The notes under the pieces are model-generated. The model saw only the letters and a list, made by a program, of their open reading frames with translations, searched no databases and was not told where the DNA came from. DNA of 64,000 nucleotides, taken from assembly GCA_963691655.1 (NCBI GenBank), contig OY829328.1, positions 87,858,400 to 87,922,399 of the forward strand, written 5' to 3'. The translations under genes and the position numbers were made by a program. Below are positions 40,179-52,800 of this stretch, piece after piece; the stretch's first letter is position 1; every line of letters begins with the position of its first letter. This DNA is from Toxonevra muliebris. Its lineage: Eukaryota > Arthropoda > Insecta > Diptera > Pallopteridae.

Positions 40179-42787
40179 AATGTCACTGGCTGTGTGAATA
40201 TTTAATTTTTATCTTAACCTGTAAACAATCAATGGCGAAAAAATTCAACGAACTCGGAGTGCCAACACTTCAATTTGAAAGTAGTTGGTGCTTTTACCAC
40301 GCTTTGAAAAGGATCAATTTATTTGAGTCCCATTGTAATAATAAAATGAAGAAGCAGCTGGAAATTCAGGTATTTTATTTTGTATGCAGCTAATTTTAAT
40401 ATTTTCTAATTACAAAAGTTGCAGCTCAACCCGAAAATATGTCATAATGTCGTCATACGATACCCAATGCTATGGCATGATGCCACATTTTGTTTTCATA
40501 TGTAAATTAAACTACTACTTTTTTTTCAATACTCTGCCTATTCAAAGAAAAACAAAAATGCACCTTTCGCTTTGAGGTACAAAAAAAAAATGAGTAAACT
40601 CAGATGCTGCTTTCTTTCCACACAGCTGGTGGCATATGATGATGATTTCACATTTATAATAAAAATCGATAGCATCAAAAATGCGCGATGCGCTATGGCT
40701 CAATAAAGAGTTAAAATATTGAACAAAAGAATTTCTAAAACATTTTCTGCGTATTTTTTATTAACAGTGAGAAATGCAAATTAATGTTGAAATATTAAAC
40801 CCTTTTTTGCATTTCCCAAAACAGAAAAAAAAAACTTGAGGGTCTTCCTCTGGGTACTGCGCTGCACGAAATAATAATTCACCCTGACTTAAATTTACCC
40901 AGACAACAAATGCATAAGCAAAAAAAAAAAATTAGGGTGTCGCGTGTGCAACGCAACCGTAATTGCTGCCACTGATATTCCAAAAAAAAAAAAAACCAAA
41001 GGAAGAATAGAAATCTAAAAATTTGCATACCAACATTTGAAAATTTTTAACTCTTCCACTTTGTTTGCCTAAAATTATGCAATGCATATACGGCCAACCC
41101 GTTTTTATTATTTTTTTTTGGGTCGCTAATACACACGAGCCAAGCGCAAGTCTCACTTTAGCATTTTTAATTTTTTTAATTCAAAAATAAAATTTATGCA
41201 TCAACGTGGCTGAGAGTTTCTTCTATCACTTATTTGTGTAAAAGCCATTTAAGGGTTAACCTGTGAGAGTGGCGTGGAAGTGAAGCGTGTGTACGTAACA
41301 AAAAAAAATTACACCCCACATTTTTTTATTTTTGTTTTTTTCACTAGCTATAAATCCTTCAAGCACCAGCTGTATACTTTTTTCCAGTAAACATTTTTTT
41401 TATTCTCTCTCAAATATGCAGATTTCATAAAAAAAGAAATCTAAAGCTGTGGGACACGAATGCTAAGAACGGCACTACAATCGGTGTTATCAGTGGTAAG
41501 AAAGCTTTAACTGGACATACAATTATCTGCATCAAGCTGTAAGCAAGAGAAGAAAAACAATGATAGAATCGGGTGGTCAGCGTAACTTGATGTTGCTCTC
41601 AAAAAAACAAAGGGAACTTTGAAAACAGAAGGAAAGAAATCTGGCGAATTGCGGAAGGAACTAAAACTACAAGCATTTCTAAATGCAAATATCAAATCGG
41701 ATCTGTCTTGATCTCTCTGTAAAAAACTTATGGAAAACAAGAAGGAATAAAAATTCTTTATTAAAGGTCCTGATATATTCTAATACTCTTTTAACCATAA
41801 CTCTTATCAAATGTGTCGAAATACTCAAATCAATATAACCTACATTCACAAGTGTAGCACATTCAAAAAGCTAAAACCCTTTGACAACAAACCTAAAAGT
41901 ATGCTTTGGCTGCTACAATGCAGCATATGATTCCCTCTAACCAAAAACCGGAAAACAATGCTTCAAAAAAGAAAAGAGAATCCCAACCACAGTTGCATTT
42001 TTTTGTTACTACTTTTTTTTTTGCATGCATTTTTTTGAGAAGTTTTTTATTTGAAACTGTTTTTTCTCGAGTATTTAAATTTTTTTGGTACTTACTGTTG
42101 AAGGCACACACAATTTATCATTTGCGTAAGCTGATGATGGTTTTTGTAATATTTTAATTATTTTAATTAAGTTTTTAAACAAATGCTTTGTTTTTTATAA
42201 CCAAAAAAAAAAAAGGAAAAGGAAGAAAAGAAGTGAGAAAAAAATGAAAACGTGTGCCAACAATTTTTTGCTCATTAGGTACGTCTATTTTTTTGGGAGC
42301 CGGGTTTGGTGACAGGGTGTTATTTTAATTTTTTTTATTTTTTGTATAAAAAAAGGTTTTCTGATTATTTTTTTTTTTACTAATGCTTTAATTTTTTATT
42401 TTTTGGGTTTTAAGTCAACGAGTGTCACATTTTAGCTTAAAATGTTTGACTAAGATTTTTGTGGTATTTTATTACATTACAGTGAAAAAGACAAGAAAAA
42501 TTGTTTATTTTTCTTGCCTTTTTAGAAATTTAATACCTTTTTGATTAATTGTAAAATTTAGGCTAATTATAATGGACATTTTTTTCTTTTTAGTGAAGTG
42601 TGTGTAAGTAGGAATTTTTTTAAATTTTGTGCTATAAAAAGATATCACTTTCTCAAGATAAGGGAAACACCCAGTAAAAGGAAAAATGACTCATTAGTTA
42701 TATACACAATTAAAACAAAATGTTTAGCCAGAATTGTTAAAGCGAGATATATTAGCCAAAAGTGATAATAGTTTTGAATTGTATATA

Positions 42788-43120
42788 TGACAGGCCCAGA
42801 GGAAAAGCGGGCTAAAAATTATATGAGAGCCAAAGTGAAATAATTTAATATCTCAGTGTAAGAACGGCACTTAGAGTGAAAATGAAACGACTTAAATGTG
42901 AGAGCAAAAATGGTATAACAATTCTTTCAGCGCAAAAACCTCATAGTGATTTATTCCGCTTTTGTTCTGAACATATTTTTTTCACTTTTGCTCTGAACAT
43001 ATTTTGATTCGCTTTTGCTCTGAACAATATTCGTGTCACTCTTGCTCTTAAGTAAAATTGTTCCATTTTTTCTAAATTAACACTTTTCCTCTCAACTTCT
43101 TTTATATGGTTTAGTAATAA
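42788..43120. repeat. Fold-back type repeat, copy 1
   Basis: The element starts TGACAGGCCCAGAGGAAAAG and ends with CTTTTCCTCTCAACTTCT, so its ends are partly inverted. Its right half holds three to four tandem units of about 24-27 bp built on CTTTTGCTCTGAACATATTT, and the complement GAGCCAAAGTGAAA lies in the left half. A second copy of nearly equal length is at 43501-43831. No coding region. Confidence 0.72.
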
Positions 43121-43500
43121 AGAAGAAAGAAAATGGAAAGGGAAGAAATGAAAATCAATCACAAATTTAGTGATTACAAAGTTCTTAATAACATCTCACT
43201 CCATAAATTTATTTGTTGGCATACAAATTTATGATAGTACAGAAAGAGAAAAATGTTTATTTCTTTTAAAATTATAGTTAATTTATAATCATGAAAACTT
43301 TCTGGACATATGTTTTCATGTGTGCAAAATCTATGACACATATATTGATGTATTACAAAACATACGTTATCAAAACTGAATTCAAATAGTAATTTCAATC
43401 TCACAGAAATAAAACAATAAAACTATGTTTCGGAATTTATTTTTTATTATTCAGTGTGAATTGAAGATGATTCGGCTTTATTTCACTTTCGATTTTTAAA

Positions 43501-43831
43501 TGACAGGTTGAGAGAGAGAGGAAAAGCGGTCTAAAATTTATATGGGAGCAAAAGTGAAATAATTTAATATATCAGTGCAATAACGGCATAAGTAATACGG
43601 CTTATAGTGAAAATGAAATGATTTAAAAGTAAGAAGAAAAATTGTATAACAATTCCTTTAGAGCAAAAATAGCATAGTGATTTGTTCCGTTTTTGCTCTG
43701 AACATATTTTGTTTCACTTTTGCTCTGAACATATTTCGTTTCATTTTTGATCTTAAGTAAAATTATTCTGCTTTTTTCTGAACGTAGAAGTTATACTACT
43801 TTTCCTCTCAGCCTCTCATATGTGTGTAATA
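43501..43831. repeat. Fold-back type repeat, copy 2
   Basis: This copy is in direct orientation, 713 bp after copy 1, and similar over its length (GGAAAAGCGGTCTAAAATTT, GAGCAAAAGTGAAATAATTT and the TTTGCTCTGAACATATTT units). The ends GGTTGAGAG and CTCTCAGCC are inverted. The flanks of the two copies differ, which favours two insertions of a mobile element over duplication of one larger segment. Confidence 0.72.
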
Positions 43832-46800
43832 GAAACCACCAGCGGGTAGAGAGGTTATGAAAACCAGGTTAGGTGTGTCCATTCGTACAAAAGAACCATA
43901 TTTGGCATATTTTTTATGATAGTAGCCACTGTAATCACGACTTCTAATGCCAATGTTCATTATTTGTTCACCTTGATACCCCCGCACTTCTTGTGGGGCA
44001 TATGGCGGCGACAGACTCTTTCAATTTACTTCTGTCTGCTGCTAGTTATTTTCTAGAGCGACGATTTACTGTGTAATCTCGCATCTGCCAATACTGTTAA
44101 CCTCCAAGCGGAAAAAGGAAACATTTGGGTCTCAAGGAACCATTTGGATCAATAGCTTATCGTAACACAGTATTGCTAGTTTCTTTCAAGAATGATTTCC
44201 CGTATGCCTCTATTTCTCAGTTACAATCTCATGAACATTAAATTCAACGTATTTTTGTATACATTTAATTCCTTAACGTTTTCACCTTTCACTCACCTTT
44301 GCGTATGTTTGCAAATAAGATCTTAATTATTCGACTACCCTACTGTCAAATATCTTCTCAAGATTTTCAAGTGCTTTTACATTAGGAACGAGCATGTAGA
44401 AAGTACGAACAATAAATATTGTTATGCCATCAAATTCGATTTAGAATAAACAGATTCAATTGATAAAATTTTGCGCCACAAATTGAATTAGAAAATTTTT
44501 TATTTAATAGCAGCAAGAAATTTCACAAAAAAATATATGCAAAAAATTTCTTATGGCGAAGAAGAAGATGAAAAAAGGAACCCTTGACCGTTATTTATAC
44601 AACAACGGGTACCATCACAACGGAATATGAAATGTATTTATGAATGTGTATATGAATTTGAATTGTTATGACAGATTATTTTGTCAACACATATGCAAAA
44701 AATAACGTGTAAACTATAATTACATTTACTACACGGGAAGAAAGCGTTGGGCATGAAATACACAAGGGTAAAATTATGTAAGAAAATAAGAAAAACATGG
44801 GTTACCTTTGTCAACGTATTGTACTGTGAAAAAGTTCTCAAAAAACGATTTAAAGCATTGTTGCATAAAGTATTTCGTTGTCCTGTTATCGTTATCCTTG
44901 ATTTCTATGTGCAAAAAAAAAAACGAAAGGAAGAAATTATTTTCGCATAAAAGGAGGAAAATCATATGCAAAAAAGAAAGAAATTTAAACTCAATAAAAA
45001 AAAAAAATTGTACAGCGTAAAAAAGAGATTTTTATTTCTCTCTCAAGGTAACCCAAATCATACATAAGGCATAAGGATAATAATAGGCATATGTAACACA
45101 CACACACACACACATACATATGTCAGGGAAAGAAAATAATGGGGTGTTAAGTTTTTGAATTTCCCTACTTGACCTGCTCCCCCCTAGGGTGACCATGCAT
45201 GCGTGTGTATGATTTTTTGATTGTTGATGTTGTTGTTGTTGATAAGAAGTGTTAATATATTTACCCAAAAATCTATTAAGCACATACAAATATAGTGAAG
45301 AATGTGTGTTGTCGTTGTTATTATTTTTAAAGCGTTACCTTTTTTGCCTTAGGTTTAGAGAAAAGTTCTGCTGTCATTGTCATTGTTATTGTCAGAGAAA
45401 CATGCAAAAAATAAGATGAAAAAGGGGATTTATTTGAGCATAACAATTAGAAAGTCGTTTTATTTTTTACTTCCTTTTTTTATAAATTGTATTACTCAAA
45501 TATGTAATATACGGGTAGATATACATAAATGCAAATTATTTGACCATAAAGCTATCGTTCTAAAGATTTTTTATCTGCTATGGTTGAATGGATGTTTTAA
45601 GGTATGGGTAAGGATATGGATTATACGCGCATATAATTGTATAACGTATATTTCTTTGTATACTTTGTGTTTCTGGGTAATACATAAATTGATTTTATTT
45701 CGTGAGGAAAGATTCCATTATAATTTATTCGTATGTTAAGGCTGAAAATAAATATACCCGCCAAAAAAGTCAGATTTTGATTGCTTCATAATATTTGACA
45801 CATATATTTGCAAATGCAACACAATTCATTGAACAATGATGATAACACTGTACTGAAAATAAACTGACATACTTTGTTAATTGCCCCAGTCTTCCCTGAG
45901 AATTTTTCTTAGAACTTTGTTAAGAATAGGAAGTAACTCCAGAGTAGCACTAGCTCATTTTCATAACAAAAAATATGATACATAAAATTTAAAAAATTTA
46001 CTTCATATGTAATACAGTACAACATAATTTTATTCTCTTCGATTTTTTGATGCTGAGTAAGAATCCAAAAAAAGGAATTCCGCCCACAGTTTATTTTATT
46101 TATTTATTTAAAAAACACATATGTGCTTCAATATGATTAAATCTTTTTCGTTTCCGAGCAATTTGAAACTGAAAAAAGAAAAGGCAATTTTTTGTATATT
46201 TTGCAGTTTTTCATTGCAAATTTTGCAAAACACTTGAATGAAATCTTATATATTCCTGAACAATTTTCAATTTTAAAAATTTCAAAATTCCGTTGCCAGG
46301 GCCGAAATTCGTACCTAGGGCGGGAAAGCGCGGAAGGTGATACAAAAATTCCATTTTCATTTATAAAAAAAAAACTAATTTATTTGTTGTACTGTGTAAT
46401 TTGGGCCATACTCAGACCTAAATCGACCACCGAGAATGTCAAAAACTTTCATAAAGGGGAAAGCTAAAAAACATACGAATAATCTAGTAAAAGCAGAACA
46501 AAGGCAAGTAACTGCAGTTGGCTTAGCACAGCAGGCAGAGAAAATACTTTATTGAGGCATTAGGCTGCATTGGGTTAATTAGATATTAACGATAATGGTG
46601 ATACCATATATTCATGTTATCCTCATTGAAATCGCTTAGCTTTCCTCTGTTTTTTTTTTCGCTGCAGTATATAAAGCTTATTATATGCATAAAGCTGGTT
46701 TTTCAAATCCATATACACTTTAGTTGACCTTTTCCTAAAATCTCTAGCAACAACAAAAAAAATAGCTATACTTTTTTGACTGATTTAGCCCTAACGAGTG

Positions 46801-48742
46801 AGAGACAGAGAGTGAGAAGAAAGAGAGACAGAGCGGTGAACTTCTCTCACTGAAAATGGTTTATGCAACTTTAAGGTACTGAGCAGCCGGCCGCCTTTGC
46901 ACTGCTCGCCCTTGCAAACTACCAACAAACCTACATTCTTCATGGTACATAGCTTAATGACATTAATTTTTCTTATCGTCTAACTCCATTCAAAAAAAAA
47001 AAAAAAAAAAAAAAAACTTTTTAATCTGTATGACAAAGCCAGTTGTGTTACATTGAAGCTCACTTTGAATACTAACCAAAAACAACAACAACGAAAAAAA
47101 AAAGGAGGAACGTAAGAAAAAGTTAAAAGCGTGTAAAGGAATGAAGCGAGTGTGACCAATGCGTTGTCACATCATATACTCATACGTAGGCTAAATACTC
47201 TCAAGGTTGGAAAAAGTTTTTCTGCTAGTAACATTCTAGGTAAAAGCGCGTGTTGGGCTTAGGAAACTGCTTAGAAGAAGAAGAAGAAGAAGAAAAACTC
47301 AGCTTTTCTTAACACATTTTCTACACTTTTTACAATGAGCTAATAGTCCTGAGTAAGGACGTGAGGTGTAGCTAAGATTAATGCGTGTAGAACAATTTTT
47401 GGTCCAGCAATTGTCCTTTTGATTAATCACCGCAGTATGAAGTTTTTCATTTTTTCTATTTTTTTTTTTAGTTGTTTTGAAAGGGGGTGCTAAAAATTTG
47501 GTAGAGGGTGTTGTTTCATTTTCTTTATTTTTGATGCGGTATATAATTTAGTTAAAAGTTACCCAGAAAGTAGATTATATACTTTTTTTGTAGGGTTTGG
47601 TTAAGTTGCTTCTCTTTTATTTTTTGTACCTAATAAATTGTGAATACGAAGGAATGAACAAAATTCGTCAATCACGCTTAACTTTTAAATGAAATATTTA
47701 GGTGTATTTTTAATAAGTTTTAGCATAATGGGTCTGTCACTTACTTTGAATTGCATTCTATGTACAATATATAATTAGAGAGATTCATGCACTATAAACT
47801 CATATAATATAAAATAATCCATTCAAAGAAATGTTCTTTAAATTTTGTGCTTCACACTTGACATGGGTTGCTGCAGAATTAAATTTTATTCAAAATCTGC
47901 AGTGACAGTTAAGTATTTGTATGAAATCCATCTATAGAAATAATCTTTAGGCTACACTTTTGGGATAATCAGTTAATAAAATATATAGCTTTTTAATCCA
48001 TATCTCGTGATATATAATGGTGAGTCCATTCGTACCTTCAGAGCATTGGTTTTGAAGCCACGGGGATCCGCGGAAATATGTTCAATTAAAAGAATTACTT
48101 AATTTTCAAAGTCAAATTTTATCCCAGTCGGTAGAGTAAAAAATGCGCCAAAAGTTCATAAAAATTCCAAACTGAGATTTTTCTTCAGTAATTGTTAGTG
48201 GGGGTATGATAGATTCAAAAACCACAAAAATCAGTCCTGGGGTTGCAGAGCAACCCCCCCAAATACTCCCTTTGGTGAAAAAAGCATTTTTGTACTAATA
48301 ACTGGTTAACCGTTGAAGATATCAAAAAATTACTTACCACAAAAAAAAAGCTTGAACGATTTCCTCAAAAAAAAGGTCTTACGTAATTTTTTTTTATATG
48401 TCATAGTTTTCGAGATATTCAATGTTTAAGAAATTGAAAATTTAGTACTTTGGATGTACTGTGGATGCGCGCGCATCTTTGTTTATGTGAATTTATGCGT
48501 GTGGACCTTATAGGAAAAATTGAATAACTCGAAAACCAAACAAACTAGGAAGAAAAATTAAAAAGAGTTTGAAGAGGATATAAAGTAGAACTTCCTCTGT
48601 GATTTTCATTGACAACGGATAATTTTTTGTATACAAAAATAACAATATAATATAGTTGCCTGTTGTTTTTTACTACTTTTACTATTTGCAGGCCTAATAA
48701 AAATAACTGGTTTTACTATATGTTATAAATGTATTATCTCTT
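43832..48742. other. Non-coding stretch, homopolymers and simple repeats
   Basis: No exon was recognised. It includes (CA)n 45096-45113, a run of 25 A at 46992-47016 and (AGA)n 47273-47295. The part 48000-48720 is non-repetitive in texture and could be old transposon sequence, but nothing in it was identifiable. Confidence 0.6.
46992..47016. repeat. Poly(A) tract of 25
   Basis: An uninterrupted A run. No SINE or retrogene body was seen next to it, so its origin is open. Confidence 0.9.
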
Positions 48743-48756
48743 GGTTCAAGACATTA

Positions 48757-49058
48757 GGTTGGAGTGGCTGTCGAGAGACACACTTAGGCCTGAACGACCC
48801 ATTGTGATACCACATAGTTGGACCTACAGTTTAATGCCGATTCCCAACGGCGGTGTGGCAATTTTTTATCAGCTTGGTGGTTTTGCCATTACCAACCAAT
48901 GTGTGTACTTGTACACTATCTTATAATTCTCATACACTTCATATTGATAGTGAATATAAGAAAGTAATGAAAATTAACCACCAGACGAAGACGGGAATCG
49001 AACCCGAACCTCCCAGATGAAAGTCTAGTGCACTATCCACTAGGCTATCGAAGTCGTC
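48757..49058 (-). mobile_element. tRNA-Glu-derived SINE with 14-bp target duplication
   Basis: A 14-bp direct repeat GGTTCAAGACATTA flanks the element exactly (48743-48756 and 49059-49072). On the minus strand the 302-bp element begins GACGACTTCGATAGCCTAG. It has an A box (TAGCCTAGTGG), a Glu-like anticodon arm with loop CTTTCAT, and a B box GGTTCGATTCCC (49004-48993). The body includes TCGGCATTAAACTGTAGGTC (about 48840-48820), shared with the SINE at 29391. The acceptor stem pairs only partly, so this is not a working tRNA gene. Confidence 0.9.
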
Positions 49059-49514
49059 GGTTCAAGACATTACTTCTGTAAGAAATTTCAAAAACAGTTG
49101 GCAATCGAACTTCACTAGCAGTCTATTTCAAAACGGTTCTAGAGAGATCATAGGTTTCTTATGGGGGTGTTTTTTTTGGCTAAAACTTTTTTGCTCTTCA
49201 TATCTAACAGACAAAATCGGGGACTCGATAAAAATAAATATTTAACTCTTATATTAATCTTGGGGCTTAAGGCTTCTACGAGGCATTTCCATCTGACACT
49301 ATTTGATGAATTTGGTTTCAATTTTTTTTTTTTTCTTTTTACCTATGTTATTATTGGTTCTTTGTTTAGTAGATTCCAGAAATTATCATTTTTAATTAGA
49401 TTATAGCATATTCTAGGCTATACTGTTAGATTGTTAATTAATAGTTGTAATTTTTGGGAGATGTTGTACTTTTAGGTGCCGTGATATATCTCCAAGAAAC
49501 ATAATTCCAAATTT

Positions 49515-49799
49515 TTAATTTGGCATTACAAACCTTTTAAAAGCGGTCGCAAGCCCAAGAAAATAAGGACATAGTTCCAAGAAATTATTTTTATTATTTG
49601 CTTTTTTGCTTTTTCGAAATTTGGAATAAAGCCCCTTGGAGTTATGTCCGGGTACCTTGGAAAGTTCAGATTTTTCTTCTTCTGGAAACTTGCGAGCTTC
49701 GCTATATTCGTTGTAAACATCCAAATGCATCTTTGCGAGAGGAAATGAAAGTGTTCCTCCTTTGGTGAATGACTCGCTGATGTTGTCATTCACCGAGAA
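49515..49799 (-). CDS. Unrecognised open frame, about 95 codons
   Basis: A minus-strand frame opens after a stop at about 49806 and runs to TAA at 49515. It is lysine-rich and mixed in composition, with pieces such as FTKGGTLSFPLAKMHLDVYN and KVPGHNSKGLYSKFRK, and is less repetitive than most frames in this region. It lacks an ATG at the front (the only early start-like codon is GTG 49793). No splice partners or family were recognised. It could be a retro- or transposon-derived fragment. Confidence 0.2.
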   Translation of the reverse strand, partial: FSVNDNISESFTKGGTLSFPLAKMHLDVYNEYSEARKFPEEEKSELSKVPGHNSKGLYSKFRKSKKANNKNNFLELCPYFLGLATAFKRFVMPN

Positions 49800-49806
49800 C
49801 TTTTGC

Positions 49807-52800
49807 GGTGCTCGTTATAAATAGATTAAATATTTTAAAACTTGTTTGATATCACATTAATATTTTTAATAGATTTTTTGAAGCACTATGTGTGAAACAA
49901 TGGTGGTTCCATTGGAATACAGAAAGTAGCTTGTGCCTATAAAAATACTTTTATAAGCCTATAAAAGTCTAAAAATTTGTATACAAAATTTAATCCTGCT
50001 TATGTAAGAGCAAAAGTCATTGAAAAAGAAAATAAAAAAACGGAAAACCAAAAAACCTTTTGTCCAAGTGAGAAATACTCGTTTGCAACATCTCCGCTTT
50101 TAAATGAAGTGGGCGCAAATTACTGGCTGGCAACCACTGACAACAGAGAGCTCCAAAGAATGAAAACAAAAACAAACAACAACACAAAAAGGAGAACTCA
50201 AAAGAAACCCTAGCAACGCCAAAACAAAATTCTATAAAAATTAATACAAAAACAAAAAAAAACTGAAGAAATTAGTTAGAAGAAGTAGAAGCAAAAATCA
50301 AGTGAAAGTGTCACCATGTTAGAAATAGAAATTGTGAAATGTTTTTAATTTCATTTATTAATTTTGGCAATCTCATATACTGATTCTGCTTGCTGCATCT
50401 CTGCTTACTCTGCACACTTCTCGCCCACCCACCGCCCGGCTGCCCATGCCATTATTACATCTTTAGAAATTAAAAGAAAATAACGAACGAACGAACGAAC
50501 GAGCGAGCGATTTTAAAGAAAGTATCTTATTTTTTAATTCTTTTCTTTTCAATGCTTTCAAAGTAAAAGAAAAACAAAAACAAAATACATACAGAGGTAC
50601 ATATGTATATTCTTGGAGCACGTGAAGCATCACATCAAGCATTTACTGATGCTGCCACTGCTGCTGCTGTTGCTGTTTCGTCCTCTAATGTCCTCTTATT
50701 TTTCTTTTTCTCTTTATCATCATTATCATCAACAGCTACTACAAAAACAACAGTGAAAAACCTGAGCACCAGCAACAACAAATCGCATTCAATGAAAAAT
50801 TTGTTTTAATGCGTATGCTGGGCTTAATTTTTCTTTTCTCTTCTTCTTGTTGTTTTCTGGAGCATTTTGTCTAGAGTTGGGGATATTTTTCTTTAGTTCC
50901 GTGCCAACCAAGAAACATGAAGCAAAAAAAAAAAAAAAAAACGAAAACGAAAAAAATTCTTTTAAAATAAAAATTAATTTCTCATAGAGTGGAGGGCCAT
51001 TAAAAAATGAAGGCGATTTTTTACGCGCACTCACACAAACAAACACACGCATACATACTTGTACTCATACTGAAGGTGGTACATTGCATTGAAGTAAAAA
51101 AATATTATTTAGTTGAGGAGAGAGTGAAAAAGGGGAGGGAGAGAGAGCGCCAAGCATACAGTGGCTAAAAAGTGTTGATGCTATTATTGAAATTTCGAAT
51201 TGGATCTTAACTTTGGTTAAAAACGGCATGAAGTTTCATTGTTTAAAGTGTAACTTCTCGTTCTGGCGAAGTTAACGCGAGAATCCTTTCTCGGGATTCT
51301 CGCAGCTGCCACAGCTACAAGTTCCATACAACTAAAATTTCGAATTCTATAAAAACAGAAATAACTTTTCTCTCCCAGATAATTAGATAATCATCAAAAG
51401 GCAAAAGTAAAAATTGAGTACATATATTTTATCCTTGAGTTGATGCCATTCACTAAATAATTCCGGTAGCTATCCTTTTTACCAATGAATGGACTTATCA
51501 TTCTAGATTTTAGTTAGAGGTCGGTCCTGGTAAATGATGAGTTCCATTTCGTTCCTCCTAATCAGTTCTAGTTATGATTCTTTGTATCCATGGTTTATGC
51601 TATTCGATTCCACTGTAAAGCCTAAAATTTTTAAATGAGAAAAATTCATTTAAGCGCGCAAATATTTTCTAAAATGCAAAATACTTAAAGGCGTTAGTTA
51701 TAAAAAAAATCGAGAACAAAACAACAAAACAAAAAAATTTTTGTGAAACAAGAAAGAAAAACCTTGGACACCGTTTGTGCTTGTGCTTGTGTTTGTGCTT
51801 GCTTACCTTAAGTAATTTCAAAAGAGGACACAACAACAACAGCAACAACAACCAAAAGAAACGCACGCGTAACCTGGACCAGCAAAGCCAGTACATACAA
51901 TGAAGCTCGCGTGGAGTGCTCGCGCGCAAGAAAAGAAGAAAAATGCCCATTAAAAAATTGTGCGTATTCGTGGGATTTTCAAAGGTATTCACCCACCCAC
52001 AAAAAAAGAAAAGGGAACGAAGTGGCCATTAAAATAATTTCGCTAAGCTTCAAGCATTTTTGGGAAGGAGGTGAAAGAACGAGCAAAAAAAAAAGGTGAA
52101 TGTGATGTGGCAGCAGCAGTAGCTCAAAAGTGTATGGCATCGGTTTGGTGGGGGGTACCGCTGAAAAAAATGGTAAATGAAGCTCAACCAATGCTACTGT
52201 CGCCTCGCAATAGCTTCGCAAGCAAGCGCGAAACAAAATTACGCGCGCGGACATTTCTTAGGAGTACCTACTACAAAGATAGATGTGCGTGTGGCCATTA
52301 TGCTTCTATTCTTTTCTTGTTTTTTTGTTTTTTTTTTTTTTTTTTTTTTTGAAGGGTGGTCCACACTTTTCTGCTTCTTCTTCTTGAGTTTTTTGTTGAA
52401 AGGGTGTTTTTTTTTCTTACTTACTTTCTTTCCATTTTATGCTTTAGAGTACCTTGTGAAATTTTTTGTTTCTTTAAAAAGAATTACCATTGTGAATGCT
52501 TTGCGTGTGCAGCAATTTTTTTTTCATGTACTTGTTCTTGAGTTGATGCTTGAGAGGGCGGAGTGGAGACAAAGATGAGGTTAAAATATTAATTATTCAA
52601 AACAAGTTAAGATAGGTACAAAAGGGCTCTTTTTTCTTCGACTTGGTAGATGGTAAGTATGCAGGACAAACAATGTTGCCAATGGCTAAAGGAAATAGAG
52701 AGAGAGAGAGAGAAATGTCATTAAGTATGCTTCTTTTTCTGGTTGGTACACTTCCCAGTGCGTATACTTTTTTTTGTTTCCTATACTGAATTCAACGGAC

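Larger units (their letters stand above)
29685..42787. other. Non-coding stretch, microsatellite-rich
   Basis: No exon was recognised. Simple repeats include (TG)n 32746-32760 and 32941-32959, (CT)n 35141-35157, (GA)n 36283-36301, (TC)n 36693-36721 and poly(A) 31681-31700. A more balanced, non-repetitive block lies at about 34680-34860, and a hairpin at 40101-40178 is listed separately. Confidence 0.65.

Noticed and set aside
42941..43162. 73-codon minus-strand frame with repeated FRAK.N-like units
   Set aside because: The repeated peptide is a translation of the tandem units in the fold-back repeat and not a protein gene.
48984..49058. Functional tRNA-Glu gene
   Set aside because: The acceptor stem pairs over only about five bases, the head is fused to a SINE body and the whole is flanked by a target duplication.
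51270..51310. Short hairpin GCGAGAATCC / GGGATTCTCGC
   Set aside because: A 10-bp stem of this kind is expected by chance or from local decay in a window this long; no further evidence.
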